DNA of 64,000 nt. Origin: Actinomadura montaniterrae. Its GTDB lineage: Bacteria; Actinomycetota; Actinomycetes; Streptosporangiales; Streptosporangiaceae. Positions 41,526 to 51,758 of this stretch are shown one piece after another; the first letter of the stretch is position 1; every line of letters begins with the position of its first letter. The stretch lies in contig NZ_WBMR01000004.1 of assembly GCF_008923365.1 (NCBI RefSeq), forward strand, positions 54,592 to 118,591. The letters run 5' to 3'. The translations under genes were made by a program, and so were the position numbers. Below the pieces are notes generated by a model. The model had not been told where the DNA came from, ran no database searches, and saw only the letters and a program-made list of their open reading frames with translations.

Positions 41526-42404
41526 GTGTACCTCATGCGCATCGGCTACCTCATGCGCATCGGCGCGCCCGGCTCGGAGAAGCGCGTCGCCCGCATCGAC
41601 GACCAGACCTACGTCGACCTGTCCGACATCGTCGACGACTTCGACGAGGAGTTCTTCGGCTCCGGCGGCATCGACCGCGTCCGCCCCGTGGTGGACGAAC
41701 GCGCCGCCGCCGTGCGCGTCTCCCGCTTCGACGGCGAGCGCATAGGCGCACCGATCGCGCGCCCGCACCAGATCCTGTGCATCGGCCTGAACTACCGCGA
41801 CCACGCCGCCGAGACCGGCCAAGCCGTCCCGGACGAGCCGATCCTGTTCACCAAGGCGCCCAACACTCTCGTCGGCCCCAACGACGACGTTCGCATCCCG
41901 CGCGGCTCCACCAAGCCCGACTGGGAGGTGGAGCTCGGCATCGTCATCGGCAGGCGCACGTCCTACCTGGACACCGTCGAGGAGGCCGCCGATGCCATCG
42001 CCGGGTACCTGGTCGTCAACGACGTCAGCGAGCGCGCCTTCCAGATGGAACGCGGCGGCCAGTGGGTGAAGGGCAAGTCCGCCGAGACGTTCAATCCGGC
42101 CGGCCCCTGGCTCGTCACTCCCGACGAGATCGACGACGTCCTCGCGCTCGACATGTGGCTGGACGTCAACGGCCTGCGCCGCCAAGACGGCAACACCAAG
42201 ACGATGATCTTCGACCCGTGGTTCATCGTGCACCACCTCAGCCAGTTCCTCGTGCTGGAACCCGGCGATCTGATCAACACCGGCACCCCGCCGGGCGTGG
42301 GCATGGGGTTCACGCCGCCGGTGTGGCTCCGGCCGGGCGACGTGATGGAACTCGGCATCGCCGGGCTCGGCTCCCAGCGGCAGAACGTGCTCGGCCCCAG
42401 ATGA
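41526..42404 (+). CDS. FAH-family hydrolase (2,4-diketo-3-deoxy sugar-acid hydrolase type)
   Basis: A 292-residue protein. GLNYRDHAAETG near residue 88 and the metal ligands in DWEVELGIVIG and VVNDVSERAFQ identify the fumarylacetoacetate hydrolase fold. With the surrounding enzymes it most likely cleaves a 2,4-diketo-3-deoxy-hexonate to pyruvate and lactate. GTG 41526 is favoured as the start because GGAG lies nine bases upstream. The codons after it (YLMRIG) are duplicated by an 18-base tandem repeat, so the ATGs at 41535 and 41553 are also possible. The stop overlaps the next start (ATGA). Confidence 0.88.
   Translation: MYLMRIGYLMRIGAPGSEKRVARIDDQTYVDLSDIVDDFDEEFFGSGGIDRVRPVVDERAAAVRVSRFDGERIGAPIARPHQILCIGLNYRDHAAETGQAVPDEPILFTKAPNTLVGPNDDVRIPRGSTKPDWEVELGIVIGRRTSYLDTVEEAADAIAGYLVVNDVSERAFQMERGGQWVKGKSAETFNPAGPWLVTPDEIDDVLALDMWLDVNGLRRQDGNTKTMIFDPWFIVHHLSQFLVLEPGDLINTGTPPGVGMGFTPPVWLRPGDVMELGIAGLGSQRQNVLGPR
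41529..41564 (+). repeat. 18-bp perfect tandem duplication at the start of the FAH hydrolase
   Basis: TACCTCATGCGCATCGGC occurs twice in direct succession (41529-41546 and 41547-41564), adding six codons (YLMRIG) in frame after the GTG start. It looks like a recent slippage or duplication and creates a second internal ATG. Confidence 0.9.
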
Positions 42405-43447
42405 GCGCCACCATGCGGGCGCTCGTCCTCACCGCGCCCGGCGAGTGCTCGGTGCACGAGGTTCCAGTCCCGGTGGCGGCGCCCGGCGAGGCCGTCATCG
42501 ACGTCGAGCGCGTCGGCGTCTGCGGCACCGACGTCGAGCTGTTCACCGGGGAGATGGCCTACCTCCACCAGGGCCACTCCTCCTACCCGCTGCGCCTCGG
42601 CCACGAATGGTGCGGCGCGGTGACCGAGGTCGGCGACGGCGTCGATCCCGCCTGGATCGGCCGCCGCGTCATCGGCGACACCATGATCGGCGACGGCACC
42701 TGCCGCCGCTGCCGCCGCGGCCACCAGCACGTGTGCCGGGACCGGCAGGAGGTCGGCATCCGCGACGGCCGCCCCGGCGCCCTGGCCGAGCGGCTGGCGA
42801 TGCCCGTCACCTCCCTGCACGTCCTGCCGGACAGCGTCGACCCGATGCTCGGCGCACTGGTCGAACCGGGAGGCAACGCCTGGCGCGCGGTCCAGGCCGC
42901 CGACCCGCGTCCCGGCGACCGGGTCCTCGTGCTCGGCCCCGGCACGATCGGGCTGATGGTGGCGATGTTCGCCCGCGCCGCCGGAGCGGAAGTCCACCTC
43001 ATGGGCGTCACCACCGACTCCCTGGACTTCGCCCGCTCTCTCGGATTCGAGCACGCCTGGACCGAGCAGGACCTGCCCGACTTGCCCTTCGACGCGGTCG
43101 TCGACGCCTCCAACGCCGCCCACCTGCCCGCCCTGGCCCTCGACCTGGTCGAGCCCGCCGGCCGCGTCGTCTACATCGGCCTCGCCGGCACCCCGAGCAC
43201 CATCGACACCAGGGCGCTGGCGCTGAAGGACGTCACCGCGGTCGGCGTGCTGTCGGGGTCGTCCGGGCTGGCCCCGACCATCCGCGCCTACGCCGACGGC
43301 GCCGTCGACCCGCGTCCCCTCGTCGCCGCCACCGTCGGCCTGCATCAGGTCGCCGAGGTCCTCAGCGGCCGACGCCCGGCGGACGCCGGCACCGGCCCCA
43401 AGTTCCACGTCGACCCCCGGCCAGGGCTGAGGAGGACACCTCAATGA
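42401..43447 (+). CDS. Zinc-dependent sugar/alcohol dehydrogenase (MDR family)
   Basis: A 348-residue medium-chain dehydrogenase. The catalytic zinc residues are in GVCGTDVELF and GHEWCG. The structural zinc lobe is atypical, CRRCRRGHQHVC, with only three visible Cys. The Rossmann motif is VLVLGPGTIGLMVAMFARAAG. Within this cluster it is a good candidate for the first oxidation of the free sugar to its lactone. An alternative is oxidation of a deoxy sugar acid. It is coupled to both neighbours by 4-base overlaps. Confidence 0.85.
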   Translation: MSATMRALVLTAPGECSVHEVPVPVAAPGEAVIDVERVGVCGTDVELFTGEMAYLHQGHSSYPLRLGHEWCGAVTEVGDGVDPAWIGRRVIGDTMIGDGTCRRCRRGHQHVCRDRQEVGIRDGRPGALAERLAMPVTSLHVLPDSVDPMLGALVEPGGNAWRAVQAADPRPGDRVLVLGPGTIGLMVAMFARAAGAEVHLMGVTTDSLDFARSLGFEHAWTEQDLPDLPFDAVVDASNAAHLPALALDLVEPAGRVVYIGLAGTPSTIDTRALALKDVTAVGVLSGSSGLAPTIRAYADGAVDPRPLVAATVGLHQVAEVLSGRRPADAGTGPKFHVDPRPGLRRTPQ

Positions 43448-44184
43448 GCGAATTCAACGGCCTCGCAGCGCTCGTCACCGGCGGCGGCAGCGGAATCGGC
43501 GCAGCCACCGCCGCTCTCCTCCGCAACCGCGGCGCGCAAGTGGCCGTGCTGGACCTCCACACCGACAACATCCCCGACGGAATGCTGGCCCTGCGCTGCG
43601 ACATCACCGACTCTGCAGCGACCGCCCAAGCCGTCGCCAGGGCAGCCGATCGGCTGGGCGGGCTCGACATCCTGGTGAACAATGCCGGCATCGGTGCGGT
43701 CGGCGACATCAGCGGAAACGACGACACCGAATGGGCTCGGGTCCTCGACGTCAACGTCACCGCCATTGCCCGCGTCACCCGTGCGGCCCTCCCGCACCTG
43801 CGCCGCTCCGCACACGCCGCCATCGTGAACACCTGCTCCGCGGTCGCCTTCATCGGCGTCCGCGACCGCGCGCTCTACAGCGCCAGCAAAGGCGCGGTAC
43901 ACGCACTGACGCTCGCGATGGCGGCCGACCACGCCGCCGACGGCATCCGCGTCAACGCCGTCGCGCCCGGCACCACCGACACCCCCTGGGTCTCCCGGCT
44001 CCTCGACGCCGCGGACGACCCGGCGACCGCGGCCGAGTCGCTCCGGGCACGCCAACCGCTGGGCCACCTCGTCTCCGCGGACGAGGTGGCCCACGCCATC
44101 GCCTCCCTCGCGGCCCCGGCCGCCGCCTCCACCACCGGCGCCGTCCTCCGCGTCGACGGAGGCATGACCAGCCTGCGCCTTTGA
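43444..44184 (+). CDS. SDR-family dehydrogenase (second SDR of the sugar-acid cluster)
   Basis: A 246-residue SDR, with TGGGSGIGAATAALL, NNAGI and YSASKGAVHAL with the catalytic Tyr and Lys, and the C-terminal TTGAVLRVDGGMT. It is the last gene of the rightward unit, followed by a strong hairpin. It resembles 2-keto-3-deoxy-fuconate 4-dehydrogenase-type SDRs in size and context, but the sequence cannot tell which of the two SDRs does this and which oxidises the sugar. Confidence 0.88.
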   Translation: MSEFNGLAALVTGGGSGIGAATAALLRNRGAQVAVLDLHTDNIPDGMLALRCDITDSAATAQAVARAADRLGGLDILVNNAGIGAVGDISGNDDTEWARVLDVNVTAIARVTRAALPHLRRSAHAAIVNTCSAVAFIGVRDRALYSASKGAVHALTLAMAADHAADGIRVNAVAPGTTDTPWVSRLLDAADDPATAAESLRARQPLGHLVSADEVAHAIASLAAPAAASTTGAVLRVDGGMTSLRL

Positions 44185-44222
44185 CTCAGGGTGAGTTCTC
44201 GCCCACCGCCTCGGAGCTTGCG

Positions 44223-44266
44223 CCCCGTTCCACGGCAACCCCAGGGCATTCAGCCGTGGAACGGGG
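44223..44266. terminator. Perfect 14-bp hairpin between convergent units
   Basis: CCCCGTTCCACGGC (44223-44236) and GCCGTGGAACGGGG (44253-44266) pair perfectly over 14 bases around a 16-base loop. It lies between the SDR ending at 44184 and the convergent hydratase ending at 44303, so it is probably a bidirectional terminator. Confidence 0.75.
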
Positions 44267-44302
44267 GCAGCTCACCTACGGTCCCGCGGGTGGAAATCGG
44301 GG

Positions 44303-45067
44303 TCAGGTTCCCGTCCAGTGGGGAGTGCGGCGTTCGACGAAGGCTCGGGCTCCTTCCCTGGCGTCGGCGGAGGAGCGCACCACGTCGGCGATCGGTTGCT
44401 GCCAGGCGAAGGTCTCGCTGAGCGGGCGCCCGGTGGAGCCGTGGATGACCTGCTTGCTCGCCCGGGTCGCGAGGGGGCCGTTCGACGCGATCTCCGTGGC
44501 GAGCTCCAGCGCCGCGTCCAGGGCCGTCCCGGACGGTGCGAGCCGGTTGACGAGGTGGACCTCGTGGGCGAGAGCGGCGGGGATCCGCTTTCCGGTCAGC
44601 GTCCATTCCAGGGCGAGCGAGAGCGGGACGCGGTGCTGGAGGCGGAGGAGCCCGCCGCCCGAGGCGACCAGGCCGCGGGCGACCTCGGGCAGGCCGAAGA
44701 CGGCGTCGTCGGCGGCGACGATGAGGTCGGACGCCAGTGCGATCTCGAAGCCGCCGCCCAGCGCGTAGCCTTCTACGGCGGCGATGAGGGGCTTGTCCGG
44801 AGGGCGGCGGACGATGCCGGCGAACCCGCGGCCGTCGACGGACGGCTTGCGTCCGGCGAGGAACGCCTTGAGGTCCATGCCCGCGCAGAACGTGCCGCCG
44901 GTGCCGGTGATGACGCCGACGAAGACGTCGGCGCGTCGGTCGAGCTCGTCGAGCGCCGCGGCGAGGGCCTCGGCGGTCGGGAAGTCGATCGCGTTGCGGA
45001 CCTCGGGGCGGTCGATGGTGATGACGAGGGTCCGGCCGTGCTGCTCGGTCGTGACCGTGCTGTTCAT
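44303..45067 (-). CDS. Enoyl-CoA hydratase/isomerase (crotonase family)
   Basis: A 254-residue crotonase. The oxyanion-hole segments are GTFCAGMDLKAFLAG and AVEGYALGGGFEIALASDLIVAA. The typical catalytic Glu region FGLPEVARGLVASGG is present. It hydrates a trans-2-enoyl-CoA in the beta-oxidation set encoded by this leftward unit, where it is the last gene, eight bases after the SDR. Substrate chain type cannot be read from sequence. Confidence 0.9.
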   Translation of the reverse strand: MNSTVTTEQHGRTLVITIDRPEVRNAIDFPTAEALAAALDELDRRADVFVGVITGTGGTFCAGMDLKAFLAGRKPSVDGRGFAGIVRRPPDKPLIAAVEGYALGGGFEIALASDLIVAADDAVFGLPEVARGLVASGGGLLRLQHRVPLSLALEWTLTGKRIPAALAHEVHLVNRLAPSGTALDAALELATEIASNGPLATRASKQVIHGSTGRPLSETFAWQQPIADVVRSSADAREGARAFVERRTPHWTGT

Positions 45068-45075
45068 GGGTCTCC

Positions 45076-45840
45076 TCAGCGGGGCTGCATGCGGATCGAG
45101 CCGTCCAGCCGGATGGTCTCGCCGTTGAGCATGGGGTTGTCGATGATGTGGGCTGCGAGGGCGGCGTATTCGGCCGGCTCGCCGAGGCGCGCCGGGTGGG
45201 GGACGGACCGGGCGAGGCCGTCGCGGACGTCGTCGGTGAGGCGCGCCAGGATCGGGGTGTCGAACAGGCCGGGCGCGATGGTGCAGACCCGGATCTGCCT
45301 GCTCGCGAGGTCGCGCGCGGCGACGAGCGTCAGCCCGACGACGCCCGCCTTGGCGGACGCGTAGGGTGCCTGGCCGATCTGGCCCTCATAGGCCGCGACG
45401 GAGGCGGTCAGGACGCAGACGCCCCGCTCGCCGCCGTCGGGTTCGTTGGCCGCCATGCGCGCCGCGGCGAGCCGCAGCGCGTTGAAGGTGCCGATGAGGT
45501 TGATCCGGACGACCTCAGCGAAGGTCTCCAGGGAGCCCGGTGCGCCGTTGCGGCCGACCAGCCGGACCGGTCCGCCGCGGCCCGCGCAGTGGACGAGGGC
45601 GCGCAGGGGGCCGCGCTCCTGTGCCAGATCACAGGCCGCGTCCATGGCATCGGGATCGGTGACGTCGGCGGGCGCGAAGGCGGCGCGTTTCCCGATGCGG
45701 TCGGCGGCCTCGGTGCCCGCGGAGCCGGGGAGGTCCACGATGACGACGTGCGCGCCCTCCTCATGTAGGCGGGCGGCGGTGGCGAGGCCGAGGCCCGAGG
45801 CGCCGCCGGTGACCAGGACGCTCGCGTCCTTCAGTTCCAT
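45076..45840 (-). CDS. SDR, 3-hydroxyacyl-CoA dehydrogenase type
   Basis: A 254-residue SDR. TGGASGLGLATAARL is the cofactor motif, and YASAKAGVVGLTLVAARDLA holds the catalytic Tyr-x-x-x-Lys. The sequence is close to HSD17B10-type 3-hydroxyacyl-CoA dehydrogenases (APGLFDTPILARL, then GEPAEYAALAAHIIDNPMLNGE). It would oxidise 3-hydroxyacyl-CoA made by the neighbouring hydratase and hand the 3-ketoacyl-CoA to the thiolase 16 bases upstream. Confidence 0.88.
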   Translation of the reverse strand: MELKDASVLVTGGASGLGLATAARLHEEGAHVVIVDLPGSAGTEAADRIGKRAAFAPADVTDPDAMDAACDLAQERGPLRALVHCAGRGGPVRLVGRNGAPGSLETFAEVVRINLIGTFNALRLAAARMAANEPDGGERGVCVLTASVAAYEGQIGQAPYASAKAGVVGLTLVAARDLASRQIRVCTIAPGLFDTPILARLTDDVRDGLARSVPHPARLGEPAEYAALAAHIIDNPMLNGETIRLDGSIRMQPR

Positions 45841-45856
45841 GTTCTCCTCCTGACGG

Positions 45857-47034
<1,178 letters not shown>

Positions 47035-47038
<4 letters not shown>

Positions 47039-48216
47039 GCTGGCCGCCGCTGGTCGAAGGTGCGTCCGAGGAGCTGGGAGGCGATCCGGATCCGCTGGAT
47101 GGTCGGGGTACCGCCGGCGATGGCCCAGCCGTGCGCGTCGCGGTGGAGGCGCTCCAGGCCGTACTCCTCGGTGTAGCCGTTGCCGCCGTGGAGCTGGATG
47201 GCCTGGTCGGTGACGCGCTTGGCCATCTCGTTCGCCGCGCACTTGGCCAGCGAGACCTTCAGCGCGTCCGGCGGTCCTTCGTCCGCGCCCTGGACGGCCT
47301 GGTCGAGCAGCAGGCGGGCGGAGGTGACCTGCATGAGCATGTCGGCGAGCGCCAGCTGGACCGCCTGGAAGTCGGCGATGGGCCTGCCGAACTGCCGGCG
47401 CTCCCGCACGTAGTCGACGGTCCTGTCCAGGGCGGCCTGCCCGATGGCCAGGCTCATGGTCGTGTTGCCGAGGCGCTCGATGGAGAAGCAGCCGAACAGG
47501 TCCCGGAATCGGCCGGGTCCGACGAGGACGTCCTCGGCGGCCACGGCGACGCCGTCGAAGGCGATGTCGGCGGACGGGATGCCGCGGAAACCCATCAGCT
47601 TCTCCTGCGCGCCGAAGGACACACCGGGCGCGTCGGCGGCGATGATGACGGCGCCGATGCCCTTGGATTTCGGGGCGTCGGACATGCGGGTGTAGACGAG
47701 GTAGAGCTCGGCCTCGCCGCCGCCGGATATCCACCGCTTGCTGCCGGTGACCTTGTAGCCGCCGCCGTCCGCCGGGACGGCGCGGGTGGCCAGGTCCGTC
47801 GCCGCCGAGCCCGCGTCGGGCTCGGAGATGGCGACGGCCATGGTCGCCTCGCCGGCGATGACGGCGGGCAGGTGGCGTGCGCGCTGCTCCTCGGTGCCGA
47901 GCCGGTTGATCGCCTGGGCCGCGCCGACGTTGGCCTCGAAGACCTGGAAGGCCGCCGGGCGGCAGACCTTGGCGAGCTCCTCGATGACGGCGAGCGCGTC
48001 GCCGATCGGGGCGCCGGCTCCGCCGAACCGTTCGGGCAGCGCGATGCCGAGGTAGCCGAGCTTGGCGAGGTACCGGCGTTCCTCGTGCGGGAACGGCACC
48101 CGGCCGGCGTCCCACTCGGCCGCGCGGTCCGCGTACCGCTCGGCCGCCACCTGGGCCGCGACCGCGCGGATCTCGTCGATCCGCTGCTGGTCCCGGGGGT
48201 CTGTCTGGTCCGCCAA
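47035..48216 (-). CDS. Acyl-CoA dehydrogenase
   Basis: TTG 48216 is preceded by GAGGAGGCTCCG and gives 393 residues, the usual acyl-CoA dehydrogenase size. SEPDAGSAATDLATRA and VTGSKRWISGGGEAELYLV are FAD-binding segments, and QLHGGNGYTEEYGLERLHRD is the C-terminal signature. The position of the Glu base in medium-chain enzymes is Gly here (IAGGTPTIQR), as in many actinobacterial paralogues. First gene of the leftward beta-oxidation unit, whose promoter lies in the 219-base divergent gap with two operator-like sites. Confidence 0.9.
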
Positions 48217-48275
48217 CGGAGCCTCCTCGTCGTGTTCGCGGGCAGTGCGGCCCGAGCGTAGACCAGTCCTTTCGT

Positions 48276-48377
48276 TCAATGGAAGAGAATTTTACTCAGC
48301 TAAATCCTGGCCGCGGACGACGCATGCGGCGAACGTGACCCGCAGAAATTCAGCTCAGTAAAATTCTCTTCCAAAGA
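48276..48377. promoter_or_regulatory. Two inverted copies of a 23-bp operator-like site in the divergent promoter region
   Basis: Site 1 (48276-48298) contains TCAATGGAAGA followed by GAATTTTACTCA. Site 2 (48355-48377, opposite strand) ends with GAATTTTACTGA. The arms 48280-48301 and 48352-48373 are inverse complements over 22 bases with one mismatch and a 50-base spacer. Both copies match the palindrome at 58237 at 17-18 of 23 positions. TTACGGTGAC at 48391-48400 also recurs at 58221. A TetR- or GntR-type repressor is the usual reader of such sites, but none is encoded in the window. Confidence 0.65.
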
Positions 48378-48435
48378 TTCGAAGTCTCCGTTACGGTGAC
48401 GTTCCACCGCCACGTCAGAGGCTCGAGGAGGCCGG

Positions 48436-49518
48436 ATGCAGGGGCTGGTTTGGGATGGTCGGGACCTTGCGGTCCACGACGACCTGGAGGTGCGCCCGCC
48501 GGATCCGGGCGAGGTCGCGGTGCGCGTCCGCGCGGCGGGGCTGTGCCACAGCGACCTCAAGCCGCTCGACGGAGACATCTCCCAGCCCCTTCCGGTGGTG
48601 CTCGGCCACGAGGCGACCGGCGTCGTGGAGGCGTGCGGGCCGGGCGTCGACCTGCCCGCCGGGCAGCGGGTCGTGCTGTCCGTGCTGCGCACCTGCGGGT
48701 CCTGCGCGGCCTGCGCCGCCGGGCGCCCCACGCTCTGCCGCATCGGCGGAGACGCGGGAGAGACCCCGTTCAGCCGCGGCGGCGCGCCGGTCCACCAGTT
48801 CGTCCGGCTGGGTGCGTTCGCCGAACGCACCGTGGTCGGCGCCCGCCAGGTCGTGCCGATCCAGGGCGGCATCCCGGACGCGTCCGCGGCCCTCCTGGGC
48901 TGCGCCGTGATCACCGCGTTCGGTGCTGTGGAGGAACGTGCCAAAGTCCGGCCCGGCGAGTCCGTCCTGGTCGTCGGGGCCGGGGGCATCGGGCTCAACG
49001 TCGTGCAGGCGGCCCGGATCGCCGGTGCGGCCCGGATCGCAGTCGCCGACCTCAACCCGCGCAAGGAGGACATCGCCCGCGAGCTCGGCGCGACGGAGTT
49101 CCACCTCGTGCCGACCGCCGCCGAACTCGAAGCCCTCACTGGGGACATCGCTCCCCAGGGGTTCGACGCCGTCTTCGAATGCGTCGGACGGCCCGACCTG
49201 CTGGCCGCGGCGGTCGAGGCGCTCGCCTGGGGCGGCCGCGCCGTCATCGTCGGGCTGCCGCCGGCCGGAACGCCGGTGACCTTCGGTGTGCGCTCCCTCT
49301 TCCACGACCAGTCGCTGCTGGGCTGCCGGATGGGCTCGGTCGACCCGCACACGTTCGTGCCGCGGCTCGTCGAACGCCATCGCAGTGGTGAGCTGCAACT
49401 CGATCCGCTCGTGACGAAGGTCGTTCCGCTGTCGGAGGGGCCCGAGCTGGTCGCCGCGCTGCGCGCCGGCGAGCTCGACCGAGGGGTCTTCGGGCTGGAC
49501 GCGGGGGAGGGCCGATGA
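48436..49518 (+). CDS. Zinc-dependent alcohol dehydrogenase
   Basis: A 360-residue MDR enzyme. Catalytic zinc residues are in AAGLCHSDLKPL and VLGHEATG, the structural zinc lobe in RTCGSCAACAAGRPTLC, and the Rossmann fold in VLVVGAGGIGLNVVQAARIAG. It lies first in the rightward unit, directly before an aldehyde dehydrogenase whose start overlaps its stop. Together they would turn an alcohol into the carboxylic acid that is then activated to a CoA ester by a ligase such as that at 59081. ATG 48436 is preceded by GAGGAGG. Confidence 0.92.
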   Translation: MQGLVWDGRDLAVHDDLEVRPPDPGEVAVRVRAAGLCHSDLKPLDGDISQPLPVVLGHEATGVVEACGPGVDLPAGQRVVLSVLRTCGSCAACAAGRPTLCRIGGDAGETPFSRGGAPVHQFVRLGAFAERTVVGARQVVPIQGGIPDASAALLGCAVITAFGAVEERAKVRPGESVLVVGAGGIGLNVVQAARIAGAARIAVADLNPRKEDIARELGATEFHLVPTAAELEALTGDIAPQGFDAVFECVGRPDLLAAAVEALAWGGRAVIVGLPPAGTPVTFGVRSLFHDQSLLGCRMGSVDPHTFVPRLVERHRSGELQLDPLVTKVVPLSEGPELVAALRAGELDRGVFGLDAGEGR

Positions 49519-50960
49519 CCGCACGGGCCGAAGCGATGATCATCGGCGAGCCGTACGCGCCGGGGGACTGGTACGAGACCGTCGACCCGACCACCGAGGA
49601 CGTCCTCGCGCTGGTCGCCGAGTGCTCGGACGCCGACGTCGACACCGCCGTCCGCGCCGCCGCGGACACGGCCCCGGTCTGGGCCGCGATGCCGGTCGAG
49701 CGTCGCCGTGAGGCGCTCGGCGTCGCCGCCGGGCGCCTCGCCGAACGCCGGGACGAACTCGTCGACCTCGCCGTCCGTGACACGGGGGCGCGCACCTCGG
49801 TGGCCGAGGCGACTCATGTCGGCGCGGCCATCGACCGGCTGGCCTCGTGGGCGAGCGTGCCGGAGTCCGTCCTGGAACCGCCGGGGCCCGAGCCGACCGC
49901 CGGTCTCGGCGTGCGGCTGCGCCGGATGCCCGTCGGCGTCGTCGCCTGCGTGAGTCCCTACAACTTCCCGCTGCTGGCGATGGTGGGAAAGGTGGCGCCC
50001 GCGCTGTTCGCTGGCAACGCCGTGGTGATGAAGCCCGCCCCGCAGGACCCGCTGCTCGTCGTCGCCCTGGCGGAGGCGCTGCGAGACGGGCTCGCCGCGG
50101 TAGGAGCGCCGCCGGCGGTGAGCGCCCTGCTCACCGGCTCCACGCCGGAACTCGGTGCCGCGCTGGTCGGCCATCCCCAGGTGGACGGGGTGTCGTTCAC
50201 CGGCAGCACGACCGTCGGCATCGAGATCCACCGCAACGCCTCGGCCGGGATGAAACGGCTCCTGCTCGAACTCGGCGGCAAGGGCGCTTGCGTCGTGCGG
50301 GCCGACGCGGACCTGGACCTAGTGGTCGAGTCGGTCCTGCGTACCTGGGTCGTCCAGTCCGGACAGGTGTGCCTCACCCCCGCGCGCCTGATCGCGGACC
50401 ACCGGGTGCACGACGAGCTGGTGCGCCGCCTCACCGAACGGCTGTGCTCCCTGAGGGTCGGCGACCCGAGCGACCCGGCGATCGACGTCGGCCCCGTCAT
50501 CTCCGACGCGCAGCGCAAGCGCGTCGAGGGGCTGGTGGCCGGCGCCGAGGCCGCCGGACGCCGGGTCGTCCGCGGCGACCGGGGCCCCGTGACCGGCTAC
50601 TTCACCCCACCCGCGCTGGTGCTGGACTGCGAACCCGCCGACGAGATCATGCAGGAGGAGGTCTTCGGGCCGGTCCTGTGCGTGACGAGCACCCGCGACG
50701 ACGACGAGGCCGTGGCGGCGGCCAACAGCACCCGCTACGGGCTCTACGACTACGTCTTCTCCGCCGGCCTGCCGGCCGCCCGGGCCCTCGCTGGCCGCCT
50801 CAGGGCCGCACAGGTCGGGATCAACACCGTCCGCAGGCACCCCGGCGCCCCGTTCGGCGGCAACCGGGCCAGCGGCATCGGCCGGTCGGGCGGCCGGCAC
50901 GCGCTGGAGGCGTGCACCGACGTCCAGACCTTCATCGAACCCCACCCCAAGGAGCTGTGA
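49515..50960 (+). CDS. Aldehyde dehydrogenase (NAD(P)+)
   Basis: A 481-residue ALDH-superfamily protein. Catalytic Cys286 lies in SGQVCLTPAR and the general base Glu252 in LLLELGGKGA. GSTTVGIEI and CVSPYNFPLLAMVGKVAPAL are cofactor and substrate segments. It probably oxidises the aldehyde produced by the upstream alcohol dehydrogenase. The stop at 50960 is followed 39 bases later by the ABC importer genes, apparently in the same transcript. Confidence 0.92.
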   Translation: MTARAEAMIIGEPYAPGDWYETVDPTTEDVLALVAECSDADVDTAVRAAADTAPVWAAMPVERRREALGVAAGRLAERRDELVDLAVRDTGARTSVAEATHVGAAIDRLASWASVPESVLEPPGPEPTAGLGVRLRRMPVGVVACVSPYNFPLLAMVGKVAPALFAGNAVVMKPAPQDPLLVVALAEALRDGLAAVGAPPAVSALLTGSTPELGAALVGHPQVDGVSFTGSTTVGIEIHRNASAGMKRLLLELGGKGACVVRADADLDLVVESVLRTWVVQSGQVCLTPARLIADHRVHDELVRRLTERLCSLRVGDPSDPAIDVGPVISDAQRKRVEGLVAGAEAAGRRVVRGDRGPVTGYFTPPALVLDCEPADEIMQEEVFGPVLCVTSTRDDDEAVAAANSTRYGLYDYVFSAGLPAARALAGRLRAAQVGINTVRRHPGAPFGGNRASGIGRSGGRHALEACTDVQTFIEPHPKEL

Positions 50961-50999
50961 GCATGCCCCTCCCTCCGCCGGATCCGCCGAGGAACCGCC

Positions 51000-51758
51000 G
51001 TGCTTGAAGTCCGCGACCTCACCGTGCAGTTCGGCGGGGTGAAGGCCCTGTCCGGCGCGCGGCTCACCGCCGAACGCGAATCCGTCACCGCCCTCATCGG
51101 GCCCAACGGGGCCGGCAAGACCACCTTCTTCAACTGCCTCACCGGGCTGTACCCGGTGCACGGCGGGAGCGCGACCTGGTGCGGGAAGCAGCTGGTCGGG
51201 CTGCCCGCGCACGGTGTCGCCCGCGCCGGGCTGAGCCGCACGTTCCAGAACCTGGCGCTGTTCCCGTCCCTGACAGTGCTCGACAACGTCATCGCGGGCG
51301 CGCACCTGCTCGGCCGGGCGGGTTTCGCCATGGGGACGCTGCGCACGCCGCGCGTCCGGGCCGAGGAGCGCGAGACACGGCGCGTGGCCGAGGAGCTCAC
51401 CGAGGAGATCGGCCTGCGGGAGGTCCGCGACGAGCCGGTCTCCGGGCTGCCCTACGGCACCCAGAAGCGGGTCGAGTTGGCCCGCGCGCTGGCGTCCCGG
51501 CCCGAACTGCTGCTGCTGGACGAGCCCGCCGCCGGGCTCTCGTCCCCCGAGGTGGCGGAGCTGAAGCAGCTCATCCTGGACGTCCGGGAGCGGCGCGGGC
51601 TGACCGTCCTGCTCGTCGAGCACCACATGGGCCTGGTCATGAGCCTATGCCGGCGCGTGACCGTGATGAACTTCGGGCGCACGATCGCCGAGGGTACCCC
51701 CGCCGAGGTCCAGGAGGACCCCGCGGTCGTCGAGGCCTACCTGGGGGCGCCGACATGA
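51000..51758 (+). CDS. livG: Branched-chain-amino-acid-type ABC transporter ATPase LivG-like
   Basis: GTG 51000 with CGAGGAACC upstream gives 252 residues. Walker A GPNGAGKTT is at about 34-42, the signature is the LivG variant LPYGTQKRVELARAL, and Walker B is LLLLDEPAAGL. LivG-type ATPases end with a C-terminal VEHHMGLVMSLCRRVTVMNFGRTIAEG as here. It pairs with the LivF-like ATPase whose ATG overlaps its stop. The substrate need not be an amino acid: this family also imports carboxylates, amides and aromatic or terpenoid acids. Confidence 0.93.
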   Translation: MLEVRDLTVQFGGVKALSGARLTAERESVTALIGPNGAGKTTFFNCLTGLYPVHGGSATWCGKQLVGLPAHGVARAGLSRTFQNLALFPSLTVLDNVIAGAHLLGRAGFAMGTLRTPRVRAEERETRRVAEELTEEIGLREVRDEPVSGLPYGTQKRVELARALASRPELLLLDEPAAGLSSPEVAELKQLILDVRERRGLTVLLVEHHMGLVMSLCRRVTVMNFGRTIAEGTPAEVQEDPAVVEAYLGAPT

